In this document: piece after piece, positions 18,823 through 27,372 of the stretch
How the letters are laid out: each line of letters opens with the position of its first letter
How positions within the stretch are numbered: the first letter of the stretch is position 1
Assembly (NCBI RefSeq): GCF_900091445.1
Contig: NZ_LT607733.1
Span: 5,979,001-6,043,000, forward strand
Reading direction: 5' to 3'
DNA: 64,000 nucleotides
DNA from: Micromonospora echinofusca
GTDB lineage: Bacteria; Actinomycetota; Actinomycetes; Mycobacteriales; Micromonosporaceae
The notes under the pieces: model-generated
The model's input: only the letters and a program-made list of their open reading frames with translations
Told to the model about the DNA's origin: nothing
Databases searched by the model: none
Program-made: the position numbers and the translations under genes

Positions 18823-20742
18823 GTGACGGTGACGACCGGCGCGGGTCCGCACCGGCCGGCCCCGGGCCCCGGTCCCGGTCCGGCCGCCCCGGCCCTCGTG
18901 CCGGCAGCGCCCGGCTCGGCTGGACCGCCCGGCCCGGGCGGCGTGGTGGCGGGCGCCCCTACCTCCCGCGTCGCCCCGCCGGCAGCGTGGATCCCGGCCG
19001 GCCGTCGCGGTGGCGCGGGTGTCCGGGCCGGTCAGGTCGTCGCCACGCAGGTGGCGGTGGCCGCCGTGGTGGCGGCTGCCGGTCGCGGGGTGCTGGCGAC
19101 GATGGCCGCCGTGGGGGTGGCCGCGCTGCTGCTGCCGGTGGCCTGGGTGCGGCTGCGGGGGCGGTGGCTCTTCGAGTGGCTGACCACCGGGCTCGGCTAC
19201 GCCACGCGTCGGCGCGCCCTGCCGCCGGCCGCCGGCCCGACGGCCCTGCTGGACCTGGTCGACCCGGGTGCGGTCGTCCGCCCCGCCGAGCTGGCCGGCG
19301 CGCCGGCCGCCGTGCTGGACGACGCCGCCGGCATGGTGGCCGTGCTGGAGGTCGGCGACCCGGCCGATCTGCTCGGCGACGCTCCCCGCGCGCTGCCCGT
19401 CCCGGCGTCGCTGCTGCCGGCCGCCGCGTCGGACGGTCCCCCGGTCCGGCTCCAGCTCCTGCTGACGGGCTCGCCGGCGCCGACGGTCGGCGCGGGTGGT
19501 GGCGCGGTCGCCACCTCGTACCGGCAGCTCACCGACGGGCGGCTCGCGGGCCGGGAGCGGGCCGTGCTCGCCGTGCGGGTGCTGCGCGCCGAGGGCTGGA
19601 CCGCGGAGGAGCTGCGGCGGGCGCTCTCCGGGACGGTGCGCCGGATCGCCCGCCGGATCGGGCCCGTCACCGCCCGCCCGCTGGGCGAGCACGCCACGCT
19701 GCGGGTGCTGGCGGAGCTGGCCCACCACGACGACCACCCCGCGCAGGAGACCTGGCAGGCGGTCCGGGCCGGCGACCTGCTCCAGACCACGTTCCGGCTG
19801 CGCCGCTGGCCCGACGCGCGTGGCGACGCCGGTCGGCGGCTGGTGTCCCGGCTGCTCGCGCTGCCCGCGACGGCGACCACCGTCTCGCTCGGCGTGGGGC
19901 CGTGGGCCGGCGCCGACCCCGCGTCGGCGCCGACCGAGCTGGCCGTACGACTGGCCGCCGCCACCCCGGCGGAGCTCTCGATCGCGGCGCAGGCGCTGCG
20001 CCGGCTGGTGGCCGAGGTGGGCGGCGAGGTGCACCGGCTCGACGGCGCGCAGCTCGACGGGCTGGCCGGCACGCTGCCGCTCGCGGCGGCGGGCGCGTCG
20101 GGTCCGGGTCCGGCGCCCGACGGCCTGGAGCTGGCCCTCGGCGAGGCGGGGCTGATGGTCGGCGCCAACCGGCACGGCGGCGCGGTGACCGTCCGGCTGT
20201 TCCGGCCGGAGAGCACCCGGGTGATGCTGGTCGGCGGGGTGCGCGCGGCGCAGCTGGTGGCGGTGCGGGCCATGGCGCTCGGCGCCCGGGTGGTGGTGCA
20301 GACCGCCCGCCCGCGCGCGTGGGAGCCGTTCGTCCGGGGCGTCGGCGCCCCCGGCACGATGATTCCGGTGGTGCCGCCCGGCCGTCCCGTGGGCGAGCCG
20401 GGTTCGCCGCTACGTCCGCTGCTGGTGGTGGTCGACGCCGGTGCCACGCCCGCCGAGACGGAGCCGGGCTCGGCGTGGCGGACGACGTTGCTCGTACGCG
20501 ACGAGCTGACCCCCGCCGACGCCGACGCGCTGGGCCGCGCCGACCTGGCCCTGCTGCAACCGCTCGACGCGGCCGAGGCCGCCGTGGCGGGCGGCGCGCT
20601 GGGGCTCGGCGCGTCGGCGGAGTGGCTGACCCGGATCCGGGACGACATGGTGGCGGTGGTCAACCGGCGGGCGTTGCGCTGGGCGCTGCTCTCCCCCACC
20701 CCGATCGAGTCGCAGCTGATCGGCCGCCCCTCCCGTCGATGA
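18823..20742 (+). CDS. eccE: Type VII secretion protein EccE
   Basis: 639 residues from the GTG at 18823. That start is chosen because GAGGAGG lies six bases ahead; ATG 18790 and GTG 18802 are in frame but poorly placed. A Pro/Gly/Ala-rich N-terminus of about 65 residues is followed by two closely spaced transmembrane helices (about 70-87 and 90-108) and a large soluble domain beginning LRGRWLFEWLTTGLGYATRRR, the layout of EccE, the peripheral membrane component of ESX secretion complexes. EccE is divergent in sequence, so the call rests on topology, this segment and the mycP/WXG100 neighbours. The other core genes are not within reach in this window. Confidence 0.8.
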   Translation: MTVTTGAGPHRPAPGPGPGPAAPALVPAAPGSAGPPGPGGVVAGAPTSRVAPPAAWIPAGRRGGAGVRAGQVVATQVAVAAVVAAAGRGVLATMAAVGVAALLLPVAWVRLRGRWLFEWLTTGLGYATRRRALPPAAGPTALLDLVDPGAVVRPAELAGAPAAVLDDAAGMVAVLEVGDPADLLGDAPRALPVPASLLPAAASDGPPVRLQLLLTGSPAPTVGAGGGAVATSYRQLTDGRLAGRERAVLAVRVLRAEGWTAEELRRALSGTVRRIARRIGPVTARPLGEHATLRVLAELAHHDDHPAQETWQAVRAGDLLQTTFRLRRWPDARGDAGRRLVSRLLALPATATTVSLGVGPWAGADPASAPTELAVRLAAATPAELSIAAQALRRLVAEVGGEVHRLDGAQLDGLAGTLPLAAAGASGPGPAPDGLELALGEAGLMVGANRHGGAVTVRLFRPESTRVMLVGGVRAAQLVAVRAMALGARVVVQTARPRAWEPFVRGVGAPGTMIPVVPPGRPVGEPGSPLRPLLVVVDAGATPAETEPGSAWRTTLLVRDELTPADADALGRADLALLQPLDAAEAAVAGGALGLGASAEWLTRIRDDMVAVVNRRALRWALLSPTPIESQLIGRPSRR

Positions 20743-20794
20743 GCGGCGATCTCGCGGCTTCCGCACGTTGTCCGTCCGTGGCACGATCCCGGCC

Positions 20795-21181
20795 ATGGGT
20801 TTCCTCAAAGGTCTGCTGATCCGGCTGGGCAGCACGGCGCTGGCCTTCTGGCTGGCCACGCTGCTCATCCCGGGCATCACCCTGGATTCGGCGTCCGCCA
20901 GCGAGACGGTCGTCACGCTGGTCCTCGTCGCGGTGATCTTCGGCGTGGTCAACGCGGTGCTCCAGCCGATCATCAAGACGGTCGGCTGCGGCTTCTACCT
21001 GCTGACCCTCGGGCTGATCGCGCTGGTGGTCAACGGGCTGTTGTTCCTGCTCACGAGCTGGATCGCCGACCAGGCCGGGCTGCCCTTCCACGTCGACGGC
21101 TTCTGGCCGGAGGCGGTGCTCGGCGCGCTGTTCGTCGGCATCGTGACCTGGATCCTCGGCGCCGTCCTCGACCGGGACTGA
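20795..21181 (+). CDS. Phage-holin-family (YvlD-like) small membrane protein
   Basis: 128 residues with four hydrophobic helices (LGSTALAFWLATLLIPGI, TVVTLVLVAVIFGVVNAVL, FYLLTLGLIALVVNGLLFLL, AVLGALFVGIVTWILGAVL) and the family signature VNAVLQPIIK. This is the chromosomal four-helix family labelled mycobacterial phage holin IV/YvlD; despite the name a lytic role is not established. The ATG at 20795 starts directly with the first amphipathic segment. There is no Shine-Dalgarno sequence, so the message may be leaderless. It stands 52 bases after eccE on the same strand. Confidence 0.85.
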   Translation: MGFLKGLLIRLGSTALAFWLATLLIPGITLDSASASETVVTLVLVAVIFGVVNAVLQPIIKTVGCGFYLLTLGLIALVVNGLLFLLTSWIADQAGLPFHVDGFWPEAVLGALFVGIVTWILGAVLDRD

Positions 21182-21283
21182 CGGGGCCGACCAGCGGCGG
21201 GCCGCGAACCAGGTGGGCGGGCCGCGACCAGAGGGCGGGAATTGGCCGCTGTCCGATGCGGGTGGCCGGGTTAGCGTCGCGGC

Positions 21284-21784
21284 ATGTTCACCCTGACCCG
21301 CGCCGACGGCTACCTGCTCAGCACCGACCCGGACCGAATCGACCTGGGCCTCGTGCACCACTGGCTCTCCACGGACGCGTACTGGGCGATCGGGCGGGAC
21401 CGGGAGACGGTGGCCCGGGCGTTCGCCGGGTCGGTGCCGTTCGGCGTCTACCGCCCCGGTGACGGCCGGCAGGTCGCGGTCGCCCGCGTGGTCACCGACG
21501 GGGCCACCTTCGGCTGGCTCTGCGACGTCTACGTCGATCCCGGTGAGCGCGGCCGGGGGCTGGGCACGTGGCTGGCCGGCGCGGTCCGCGACCACCTCGC
21601 CGCCCTGGGCGTACGCCGGATCCTGCTGGCCACCGCCGACGCCCACGCGGTGTACGCGAAGGTCGGGTTCGCCCCGATGACGGATCCGCACCGCTGGATG
21701 CAGCTCGACCAGCGGGAGCAGCCCGTGAGCCGGGTCACCGGCAAGGATCCGGACGGCCGGTCGCCCCTTACGGTGGACGCGTGA
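21284..21784 (+). CDS. GNAT-family N-acetyltransferase
   Basis: 166 residues. The acetyl-CoA-binding loop is DVYVDPGERGRGLGTWLAGAV (R/Q-x-x-G-x-G/A type). The C-terminal part ATADAHAVYAKVGFAPM is the usual GNAT beta6-beta7 hairpin. The substrate (amine of a small molecule or protein) cannot be told from sequence. Its stop overlaps the start of the next gene (GTGA), so it is coupled to the RarD-like transporter gene. Confidence 0.88.
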   Translation: MFTLTRADGYLLSTDPDRIDLGLVHHWLSTDAYWAIGRDRETVARAFAGSVPFGVYRPGDGRQVAVARVVTDGATFGWLCDVYVDPGERGRGLGTWLAGAVRDHLAALGVRRILLATADAHAVYAKVGFAPMTDPHRWMQLDQREQPVSRVTGKDPDGRSPLTVDA

Positions 21785-22710
21785 CGCCACTCCGCCTCGG
21801 CTACCTCTACGGCTTCATCGCGTACCTGCTCTGGGGGTTCTTCCCGCTCTACCTGCGGCTGCTGCGCCCGGCGGGGTCGATCGAGATCCTGGCCCACCGC
21901 ATCGTCTGGTCGGTGGTGTTCGTCGCCCTGCTGCTGGGTGCGCTGCGCAACGTCGGTTTCCTGCGGGCGCTGCTGCGCCGGCCCCGGGCGCTGGCCGGCA
22001 TCGGCGTCGCCGCCGCGCTGATCGCGGTGAACTGGGGCACCTACATCTACGGCGTGAACTCCGACCGGGTCGTGGAGACCGCCCTCGGCTACTTCATCAA
22101 CCCGCTGGTGGTGGTGCTGCTGGGCGTCACCGTGCTGCGCGAGCGGCTGCGCCCCACGCAGTGGGTGGCCCTCGGCATCGGCGGCCTGGCCGTGGCCGTG
22201 CTGACCGTCGACTACGGCCGGCTGCCCTACCTGGCGCTGGTCCTGGCGTTCAGCTTCGCCGGGTACGGCCTGGCCAAGAAGCAGCTCGGGCTGCCGGCCG
22301 CCGAAGGGCTCTTCGTCGAGTCGGCGGTGCTGGCGCTGCCCGCGCTGGCGTACCTGGGGTGGCTCACCGCCGTCGGCGACGGCACCTTCGGGCAGGTGTC
22401 GGTCGGGCACACCCTGCTGCTGGTGTCGGCCGGGGCGGCGACCGCGATCCCGCTGCTGCTCTTCGCCGGGGCGGCGAACCGGCTCCCGCTCACCGGCCTC
22501 GGCATGATCCAGTACCTCGCCCCGATCCTCCAGCTCGGCTGCGGGGTGCTGATCTTCCACGAGCCGATGCCGCCGGCCCGCCTCGCCGGCTTCGCGCTGG
22601 TCTGGGCCGCGCTCATCGTCTTCACCGTCGACGCCGTGCGCCACTCCCGCCGTACCCGCGCCGCGGCCCTCGCCGCCCGCCGGGCCGAGGCCGTCGCCGC
22701 GACCCGCTGA
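21781..22710 (+). CDS. rarD: RarD-family EamA transporter
   Basis: 309 residues with about ten predicted transmembrane helices, beginning GYLYGFIAYLLWGFFPLYL, the family hallmark of RarD proteins in the drug/metabolite transporter superfamily. NWGTYIYGVNSDRVVETALGYFINPLV is also characteristic (internal EamA repeat). The GTG start overlaps the preceding acetyltransferase stop. The transported substrate is not known for this family; the chloramphenicol link comes from the founding member only. Confidence 0.92.
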   Translation: MTPLRLGYLYGFIAYLLWGFFPLYLRLLRPAGSIEILAHRIVWSVVFVALLLGALRNVGFLRALLRRPRALAGIGVAAALIAVNWGTYIYGVNSDRVVETALGYFINPLVVVLLGVTVLRERLRPTQWVALGIGGLAVAVLTVDYGRLPYLALVLAFSFAGYGLAKKQLGLPAAEGLFVESAVLALPALAYLGWLTAVGDGTFGQVSVGHTLLLVSAGAATAIPLLLFAGAANRLPLTGLGMIQYLAPILQLGCGVLIFHEPMPPARLAGFALVWAALIVFTVDAVRHSRRTRAAALAARRAEAVAATR

Positions 22711-22726
22711 CCGACGCGCGGCGCGG

Positions 22727-23419
22727 TCAGCGGACGTCGTAGGCGAGGACGGGGGTGCCGTCGGCGCGCAGCAGTTCCAGCCGCACCAACTCCGCGTCGG
22801 TGAACCGGGTGGCGCCGGTGATCCGCAGGTCGTCGCCGGGCGCGGCGAGCCAGGACCCGATCTGCTCCGTCGCGCCGCCCGGGCCGTGCGCCACCAGCCG
22901 GAAGGCGTACGCCTTGGCGTAGCCGGCCTTCGCGTCGTACCCGCAGCGCATCCGCACCTCCGTGCCCCACTCGGTGCCGTTGAGGGCGATCTCGGCGTGC
23001 ACCGGCACCGTGCCGGCGACCGGCTGCATGGCGACCATCCGCACCTCGACCGGGGTCGGGGCGGTCGCCTCCCGGGGCAGCAGGACGGCGGTGCCGACGC
23101 CGACGAGCAGGGCCGCCACGGCCGCCGCGAGCGTGGTGAGGGCGTACCGGCGGCGGGTGGCCGAGCGGTCGCGGCGGCGGCGCTCCCGCGCGGCGGCGAG
23201 CAGTTCGGGCACCCGGGGGTTCTCCGGCGGCGGCAGGAACTGTTCCAGGCCGGCCGGGTCGAGGCGGCCGAGCAGGCCGGGCAGGACGGCGATCTCGGCG
23301 ACCGCCTGGCGGCAGGCGGCGCAGCCGGCGAGGTGCCGCTCGTAGGCCACCCGTTCGGCGGGAGCCAGCGCACCCAGCACGTACGCGCCGTCGTCGTGCG
23401 CGAACTCGCACCGGGTCAT
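22727..23419 (-). CDS. Zinc-finger anti-sigma factor
   Basis: 230 residues from the ATG at 23419. The N-terminal zinc-binding anti-sigma (ZAS) domain has His-x3-Cys-x2-Cys as RHLAGCAACRQ, with an upstream His (FAHDDGAYVLGAL). One transmembrane helix follows at about residues 95-118 (LTTLAAAVAALLVGVGTAVL), and then an extracytoplasmic domain of about 110 residues (RskA-like). It is predicted to sequester the sigma factor encoded just upstream. The genes overlap by four bases (ATGA), the usual sigma/anti-sigma coupling. Confidence 0.9.
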   Translation of the reverse strand: MTRCEFAHDDGAYVLGALAPAERVAYERHLAGCAACRQAVAEIAVLPGLLGRLDPAGLEQFLPPPENPRVPELLAAARERRRRDRSATRRRYALTTLAAAVAALLVGVGTAVLLPREATAPTPVEVRMVAMQPVAGTVPVHAEIALNGTEWGTEVRMRCGYDAKAGYAKAYAFRLVAHGPGGATEQIGSWLAAPGDDLRITGATRFTDAELVRLELLRADGTPVLAYDVR

Positions 23420-23931
23420 TCCGTCACCCCCATCTCGGCCAGGACCAACCGTAGTGAGCGCAGGGCGTAGTGGGTCCGGGACTTGACCGTGCCGGCCGGT
23501 ACGCCCAGCCGGGACGCCGCCTCCGCCACCGACCGCCCCTGGTAGAAGCACTCGACCAGCACCTCCCGGTGGGTGGGGCTGAGCCGGTTCAGCGCCTCGG
23601 CGACGGTCCACGCCTCCACCGCGCGTTCCGCCTCGTCCACGGCCTGGACGGGCTCGGGCAGCTCGTCGGTGAAGACCTCGCCGACCCGGGCGGAGCGGCG
23701 CCGCCAGGCGTCGATGGCCAGGTTGCGGGCGGTGGTGAAGAGCCAGGAACGGACCGAGCCGCGCGTCGGGTCGAGCGACTCCGGGTGCCGCCAGGCCCGC
23801 AGCAGCGTCTCCTGCACCAGGTCCTCGGCCCGTTGCCGGTCGCCGTTGACCAGCCGCAGGGCGTGCGCGTACAGCGCCTCCGCGTGCTCGTCGTGCAGCG
23901 CGCGGAGCAGTTGGGCGTCGTCGTCGCTGAT
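23416..23931 (-). CDS. ECF RNA polymerase sigma factor (start codon appears to be ATC)
   Basis: With initiation at the ATC at 23931-23929 the protein is 171 residues: region 2 (EALYAHALRLVNGDRQRAEDL, SWLFTTARNLAIDAWRRR), a linker, and region 4 with the HTH SVAEAASRLGVPAGTVKSR. The ATC is preceded by GAGGAG at a six-base spacing. No ATG, GTG or TTG exists in frame upstream before the first stop. The first standard start is the GTG at 23817, which would delete region 2.1 and part of 2.2. The family resembles SigK/SigL-type group ECFs. It is divergent from phoX and coupled to its anti-sigma factor. See the separate finding on the start. Confidence 0.87.
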   Translation of the reverse strand: MSDDDAQLLRALHDEHAEALYAHALRLVNGDRQRAEDLVQETLLRAWRHPESLDPTRGSVRSWLFTTARNLAIDAWRRRSARVGEVFTDELPEPVQAVDEAERAVEAWTVAEALNRLSPTHREVLVECFYQGRSVAEAASRLGVPAGTVKSRTHYALRSLRLVLAEMGVTE

Positions 23932-24003
23932 GGCGGTCTCCTCGCTGTCGACGCGAGTCCGGCGGTGGCGTTCGCCCGGGAATACGTGCCGCCGCCCCGA
24001 TCG

Positions 24004-24063
24004 GTTCAGCCGCAGGTCACCGTGGGATTCCCGGCCGAGGTGTTCACGCCCGGTTCACGCCGC
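24004..24063 (+). promoter_or_regulatory. PHO box (PhoP-binding direct repeats) upstream of phoX
   Basis: Two adjacent 11-base units, GTTCACGCCCG (24042-24052) and GTTCACGCCGC (24053-24063), match the actinobacterial PhoP direct-repeat pattern GTTCACC at the expected 11-base period. Weaker units lie at 24004 (GTTCAGCCGCA) and 24015 (GGTCACCGTGG). A possible -10 (TAGCGT) is at 24091-24096, which places the repeats over the -35 region, as in known Pho-activated promoters. Confidence 0.75.
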
Positions 24064-24160
24064 CGCCGACGGTCGCTCACCGCGCCCTCCTAGCGTCCGG
24101 CGGGTACGCACGCCAGCGGCTGGTCCGGCGTGCACCGACCCCCATCAGGAGGCTCCTTCC

Positions 24161-26272
24161 ATGAGCGACCGTCCCCGGCTGCTCCCGTTGCTGGGCGCCA
24201 CCCGCCACGGCAGCCGCGACGCCATGACCTGTCTCTACCGGTGTGGCAACGCGTGCGACCACCCGGTGCCGAACACCTCCGACAACGCGTACTTCGGGGA
24301 CGTGGTGAACGCGGAGGTCTCCCGGCGCGGCCTGGTCCGGGGCGGCGCGGTCGGCGCGCTGGTCCTCGGGTTCGGCGGCGCGGTGGCCGGTGCCGCCCCC
24401 GCCGCTGCCACCCCCGCCGCCCCCGTGGTCCCCGAGGCGGCCGGCTTCGCCCGCCCGGCCGGCGGCGTCGGCAACGGCGCGCTGACCTTCAAGCCGGTCC
24501 CGCCGAACACCCTGGACAGTCTCGTCGTGCCCAACGGGTACGACCACGCGGTCGTCATGCGCTGGGGTGACCCGGTCGTGCCGGGCGCCCCCGAGTTCGA
24601 CCTGCACGCCCAGACCGCCGCCGCCCAGGCCCGGCAGTTCGGCTACAACAACGACTTCGTCGGGGTGCTGCCGCTGGACGGACGTCGGCGCGCGCTGCTC
24701 GTGGTCAACCACGAGTACACCAACGAGGACCTGATGTTCCCCGGCTTCACGGGCCAGGACGCGCTGAGCGTCGAGCAGCTCCGGATCGCCATGGCCGCGC
24801 ACGGCATGTCCGTGGTGGAGCTGGAGCGGGTCGACGGCACCGGGCAGTGGCGGCCGGTCACCAAGGGCCGGCGGCCGTACAACCGGCGGGTCACGGCGCT
24901 GGCCACGAAGTTCGAGCTGACCGGGCCGGCCGCCGGTTCGGCGCACCTGCGGACGGCCGCCGACCCGAAGGGCCGTACGGTCGTCGGCACGCTGAACAAC
25001 TGTGCCGGCGGGGTGACCCCGTGGGGCACCGTGCTCTCCGGCGAGGAGAACTTCAACCAGTACTTCGTCGGCGGCGACGCGGTGGCCGAGGAGGTCAAGC
25101 CGAAGCTGGCCCGGTACGGCGTCACCACCACCACCCGTTACCCGAGCGGCAGCCGCAAGTGGGAGCGCGCCGACGAGCGGTTCGACCTGGCGAAGCACCC
25201 GAACGAGGCCAACCGGCACGGCTGGATCGTGGAGATCGACCCGTACGACCCGGAGAGCCGCCCGCGCAAGCACACCGCGCTGGGCCGGTTCAAGCACGAG
25301 GGCGCGAACGTCATCGTGGCGAGGAGCGGGCACGTGGTCGCGTACATGGGCGACGACGAGCGCTTCGACTACCTGTACAAGTTCGTCTCCGACAAGAAGT
25401 TCATGAAGGGCAACTCCTGGGTCGCCCGCCGGCACAACCTGACCCTGCTGGAGTCGGGCACCCTCTACGTCGCCAAGCTCGACGAGACCAGCGCCGGCGA
25501 GATCGACGGCTCCGGCCGGCTCCCGTCCGACGGCGCGTTCAACGGCCGGGGCCGGTGGATCAGGCTGGTCAGCGGCAACCGCTCGTACGTCGACGGGATG
25601 ACGGCCGCCGACGTGCTCACCTTCACCCGGCTGGCCGGCGACAAGGTCGGGGCGACCAAGATGGACCGCCCGGAGGACGTCGAGCCGAGCCTGCTCACCG
25701 GCAAGGTGTACGTGGCGCTGACCAACAACACCGACCGGGGCAAGGCCGGCAAGCCGGCCGCCGACGAGGCCAACCCGCGCAACCTCAACAAGCACGGCCA
25801 GGTGCTGGAGCTGGTCGAGGACCGTGGCGACAACGCGGGCGAGACCTTCGCCTGGTCGCTGCCCATCGTCGCCGGTGACCCGGCGGACCCGTCGACCTTC
25901 TTCGCCGGGTACGACAAGACGAAGGTCTCCCCGATCTCCTGCCCGGACAACGTGGCGTTCGACGCCACCGGGAACCTCTGGATCTCGACGGACGGCAACG
26001 CGCTGGGCAGCAACGACGGCCTCTTCGCCACGGCCGTCGAGGGGCCGAAACGGGGTCACCTGAAGCAGTTCCTCACCGTGCCGGTGGGCGCGGAGGCGTG
26101 CGGCCCGTTCATCACCGGGGACAACCGCTCGGTCTTCGTGGCGGTGCAGCACCCGGGCGAGCTGATCGGGGCGTCGGTCGAGAACCCGGCCTCGAACTGG
26201 CCGGACGGCGACTTCGCCAAGCCGGGCGTGGTGGTGGCCTGGCGCCTGGACGGCGGCCCGATCGGCAGCTGA
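24161..26272 (+). CDS. phoX: PhoX-family (DUF839) alkaline phosphatase, Tat-exported
   Basis: 703 residues from the ATG at 24161, 14 bases after the start of AGGAGG. The N-terminus is long: a conserved three-Cys segment (MTCLYRCGNACDHP) precedes a twin-arginine signal SRRGLVRGG (Arg55, Arg56) and a hydrophobic stretch ending AGAAPA. The catalytic body has the PhoX/DUF839 features VVNHEYTNEDLMFPG, GGVTPWGTVLSGEENF and RPEDVE, residues used in this family to bind calcium and iron. It releases phosphate from phosphomonoesters outside the cell. The PHO box upstream indicates phosphate-starvation control. It ends in a hairpin. Confidence 0.92.
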   Translation: MSDRPRLLPLLGATRHGSRDAMTCLYRCGNACDHPVPNTSDNAYFGDVVNAEVSRRGLVRGGAVGALVLGFGGAVAGAAPAAATPAAPVVPEAAGFARPAGGVGNGALTFKPVPPNTLDSLVVPNGYDHAVVMRWGDPVVPGAPEFDLHAQTAAAQARQFGYNNDFVGVLPLDGRRRALLVVNHEYTNEDLMFPGFTGQDALSVEQLRIAMAAHGMSVVELERVDGTGQWRPVTKGRRPYNRRVTALATKFELTGPAAGSAHLRTAADPKGRTVVGTLNNCAGGVTPWGTVLSGEENFNQYFVGGDAVAEEVKPKLARYGVTTTTRYPSGSRKWERADERFDLAKHPNEANRHGWIVEIDPYDPESRPRKHTALGRFKHEGANVIVARSGHVVAYMGDDERFDYLYKFVSDKKFMKGNSWVARRHNLTLLESGTLYVAKLDETSAGEIDGSGRLPSDGAFNGRGRWIRLVSGNRSYVDGMTAADVLTFTRLAGDKVGATKMDRPEDVEPSLLTGKVYVALTNNTDRGKAGKPAADEANPRNLNKHGQVLELVEDRGDNAGETFAWSLPIVAGDPADPSTFFAGYDKTKVSPISCPDNVAFDATGNLWISTDGNALGSNDGLFATAVEGPKRGHLKQFLTVPVGAEACGPFITGDNRSVFVAVQHPGELIGASVENPASNWPDGDFAKPGVVVAWRLDGGPIGS

Positions 26273-26304
26273 CCCCTCCTCGGGCGGTCCGGCGCTGGAC
26301 CGCC

Positions 26305-26342
26305 ACCGGGGCCCTCTCCCAGCCGGGGAGAGGGCCCCCGGT
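26305..26342 (+). terminator. Hairpin terminator after phoX
   Basis: A 16-bp stem with one bulged C (ACCGGGGCCCTCTCCC / GGGAGAGGGCCCCCGGT) and loop AGCCG, 32 bases after the stop. Confidence 0.7.
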
Positions 26343-26435
26343 CGTTGCGGCCCGACCCGACCGGCGCCGGGGCAGCAGCGGGACACGGAAGCGTGCCCCG
26401 GGGCCGCCCGCCCGGCCGGGGGCGGGCGGGCGGGC

Positions 26436-27218
26436 TCAGCTGTCGGCGACCAGGTTGTCGGCGATCGTCCGGGCGGCGGTGAGCAGCTTCGCCCGCACGA
26501 CTCGGGCGGAGGTCATCATCTCGCCGGCCGGCAGCGCGCAGGCCAGCACCACCCGGCGTTCCATGTCCTTGTCGGGGCTGACCAGCACCGCCGCGCAGGC
26601 CACGCCCTGCCGGAACTGCCCCAGCTCCAGCTGCATGCCCCGCCGGTCCCCGGCGGCCAGGTCGACCTCGAACGCCTCGGCGGTCGTCAGGGTCGCGGAG
26701 GTGAACGGGCGCATGCCGTAGTCGCGCAGGTAGCGGAAGCGTTGCTCGGCGGTCAGGGTGGCGAGCAGGGCCTTGCCGAGGGCGGTCGCGTGCGCGCCCT
26801 CGTCGAAGCCGGGCACCAGGTCCTCCAGGTACGGCGAGCGCGGGCCCTCGGCCACGGCCGTGACCGCCACCTGGCCGCCGACGAAGCGGCCGAGGTAGTG
26901 GCTGTAGCCGGTGTCCACGGCGGCCCGGCGCAGGCTCTCCCCGACCGACGGCGGCCCCCGGAACGCCGTGACCAGCTCGCGGTAGCGGTCGGCCACCTCC
27001 AGACCCACGATGTACGTGCCGTCCTCGCGCCGGATCACGTAGCCCTCGTAGGCGAGGGTACGGACCAGGTGATAGGTGGTCGCCACGGTCAGCTCGCAAC
27101 GCCGGGCGATCTGCTTGACGGTGAGCCCCTTCGGGGCGCGACCGACCGATTCGAGCACTCGTAGCGCGCGGGACACGCTCCGGATGAGGTCCGAAGGTTC
27201 CGCCAAGGGGTCGCGCAC
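26436..27218 (-). CDS. IclR-family transcriptional regulator
   Basis: 260 residues from the GTG at 27218, preceded by GGAGGT. The winged helix-turn-helix (about residues 10-70) contains KGLTVKQIARRCELTVATTYHLVRTL. The C-terminal effector domain has GFDEGAHATALGKALLATL and a late AGDRRGMQLELGQF segment, as in IclR proteins. The ligand is unknown. It is divergent from the MFS gene, and the shared 154-base gap contains a dyad, so it probably controls that transporter and itself. Confidence 0.9.
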   Translation of the reverse strand: MRDPLAEPSDLIRSVSRALRVLESVGRAPKGLTVKQIARRCELTVATTYHLVRTLAYEGYVIRREDGTYIVGLEVADRYRELVTAFRGPPSVGESLRRAAVDTGYSHYLGRFVGGQVAVTAVAEGPRSPYLEDLVPGFDEGAHATALGKALLATLTAEQRFRYLRDYGMRPFTSATLTTAEAFEVDLAAGDRRGMQLELGQFRQGVACAAVLVSPDKDMERRVVLACALPAGEMMTSARVVRAKLLTAARTIADNLVADS

Positions 27219-27305
27219 AACCACCTCCGCCGCCGGGGACTTACACCATATGAAAAACAGGCGCGGTGCGAAATGCCTGTTCGGGTGGAGGATGCCAGAT
27301 CGTCG

Positions 27306-27337
27306 TGAACGGCACGTGCCCCGACAGGCACGTTCCG
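27306..27337. promoter_or_regulatory. Imperfect dyad between the IclR regulator and MFS genes
   Basis: CGGCACGTGCC and GGCACGTTCCG are inverted around CCGAC with one mismatch. The left arm is itself palindromic (GGCACGTGCC). The position in the divergent gap makes it a candidate operator. Confidence 0.4.
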
Positions 27338-27372
27338 TGACGTAATCGCTGCTCGCGTAGGTTTGCCGGACC

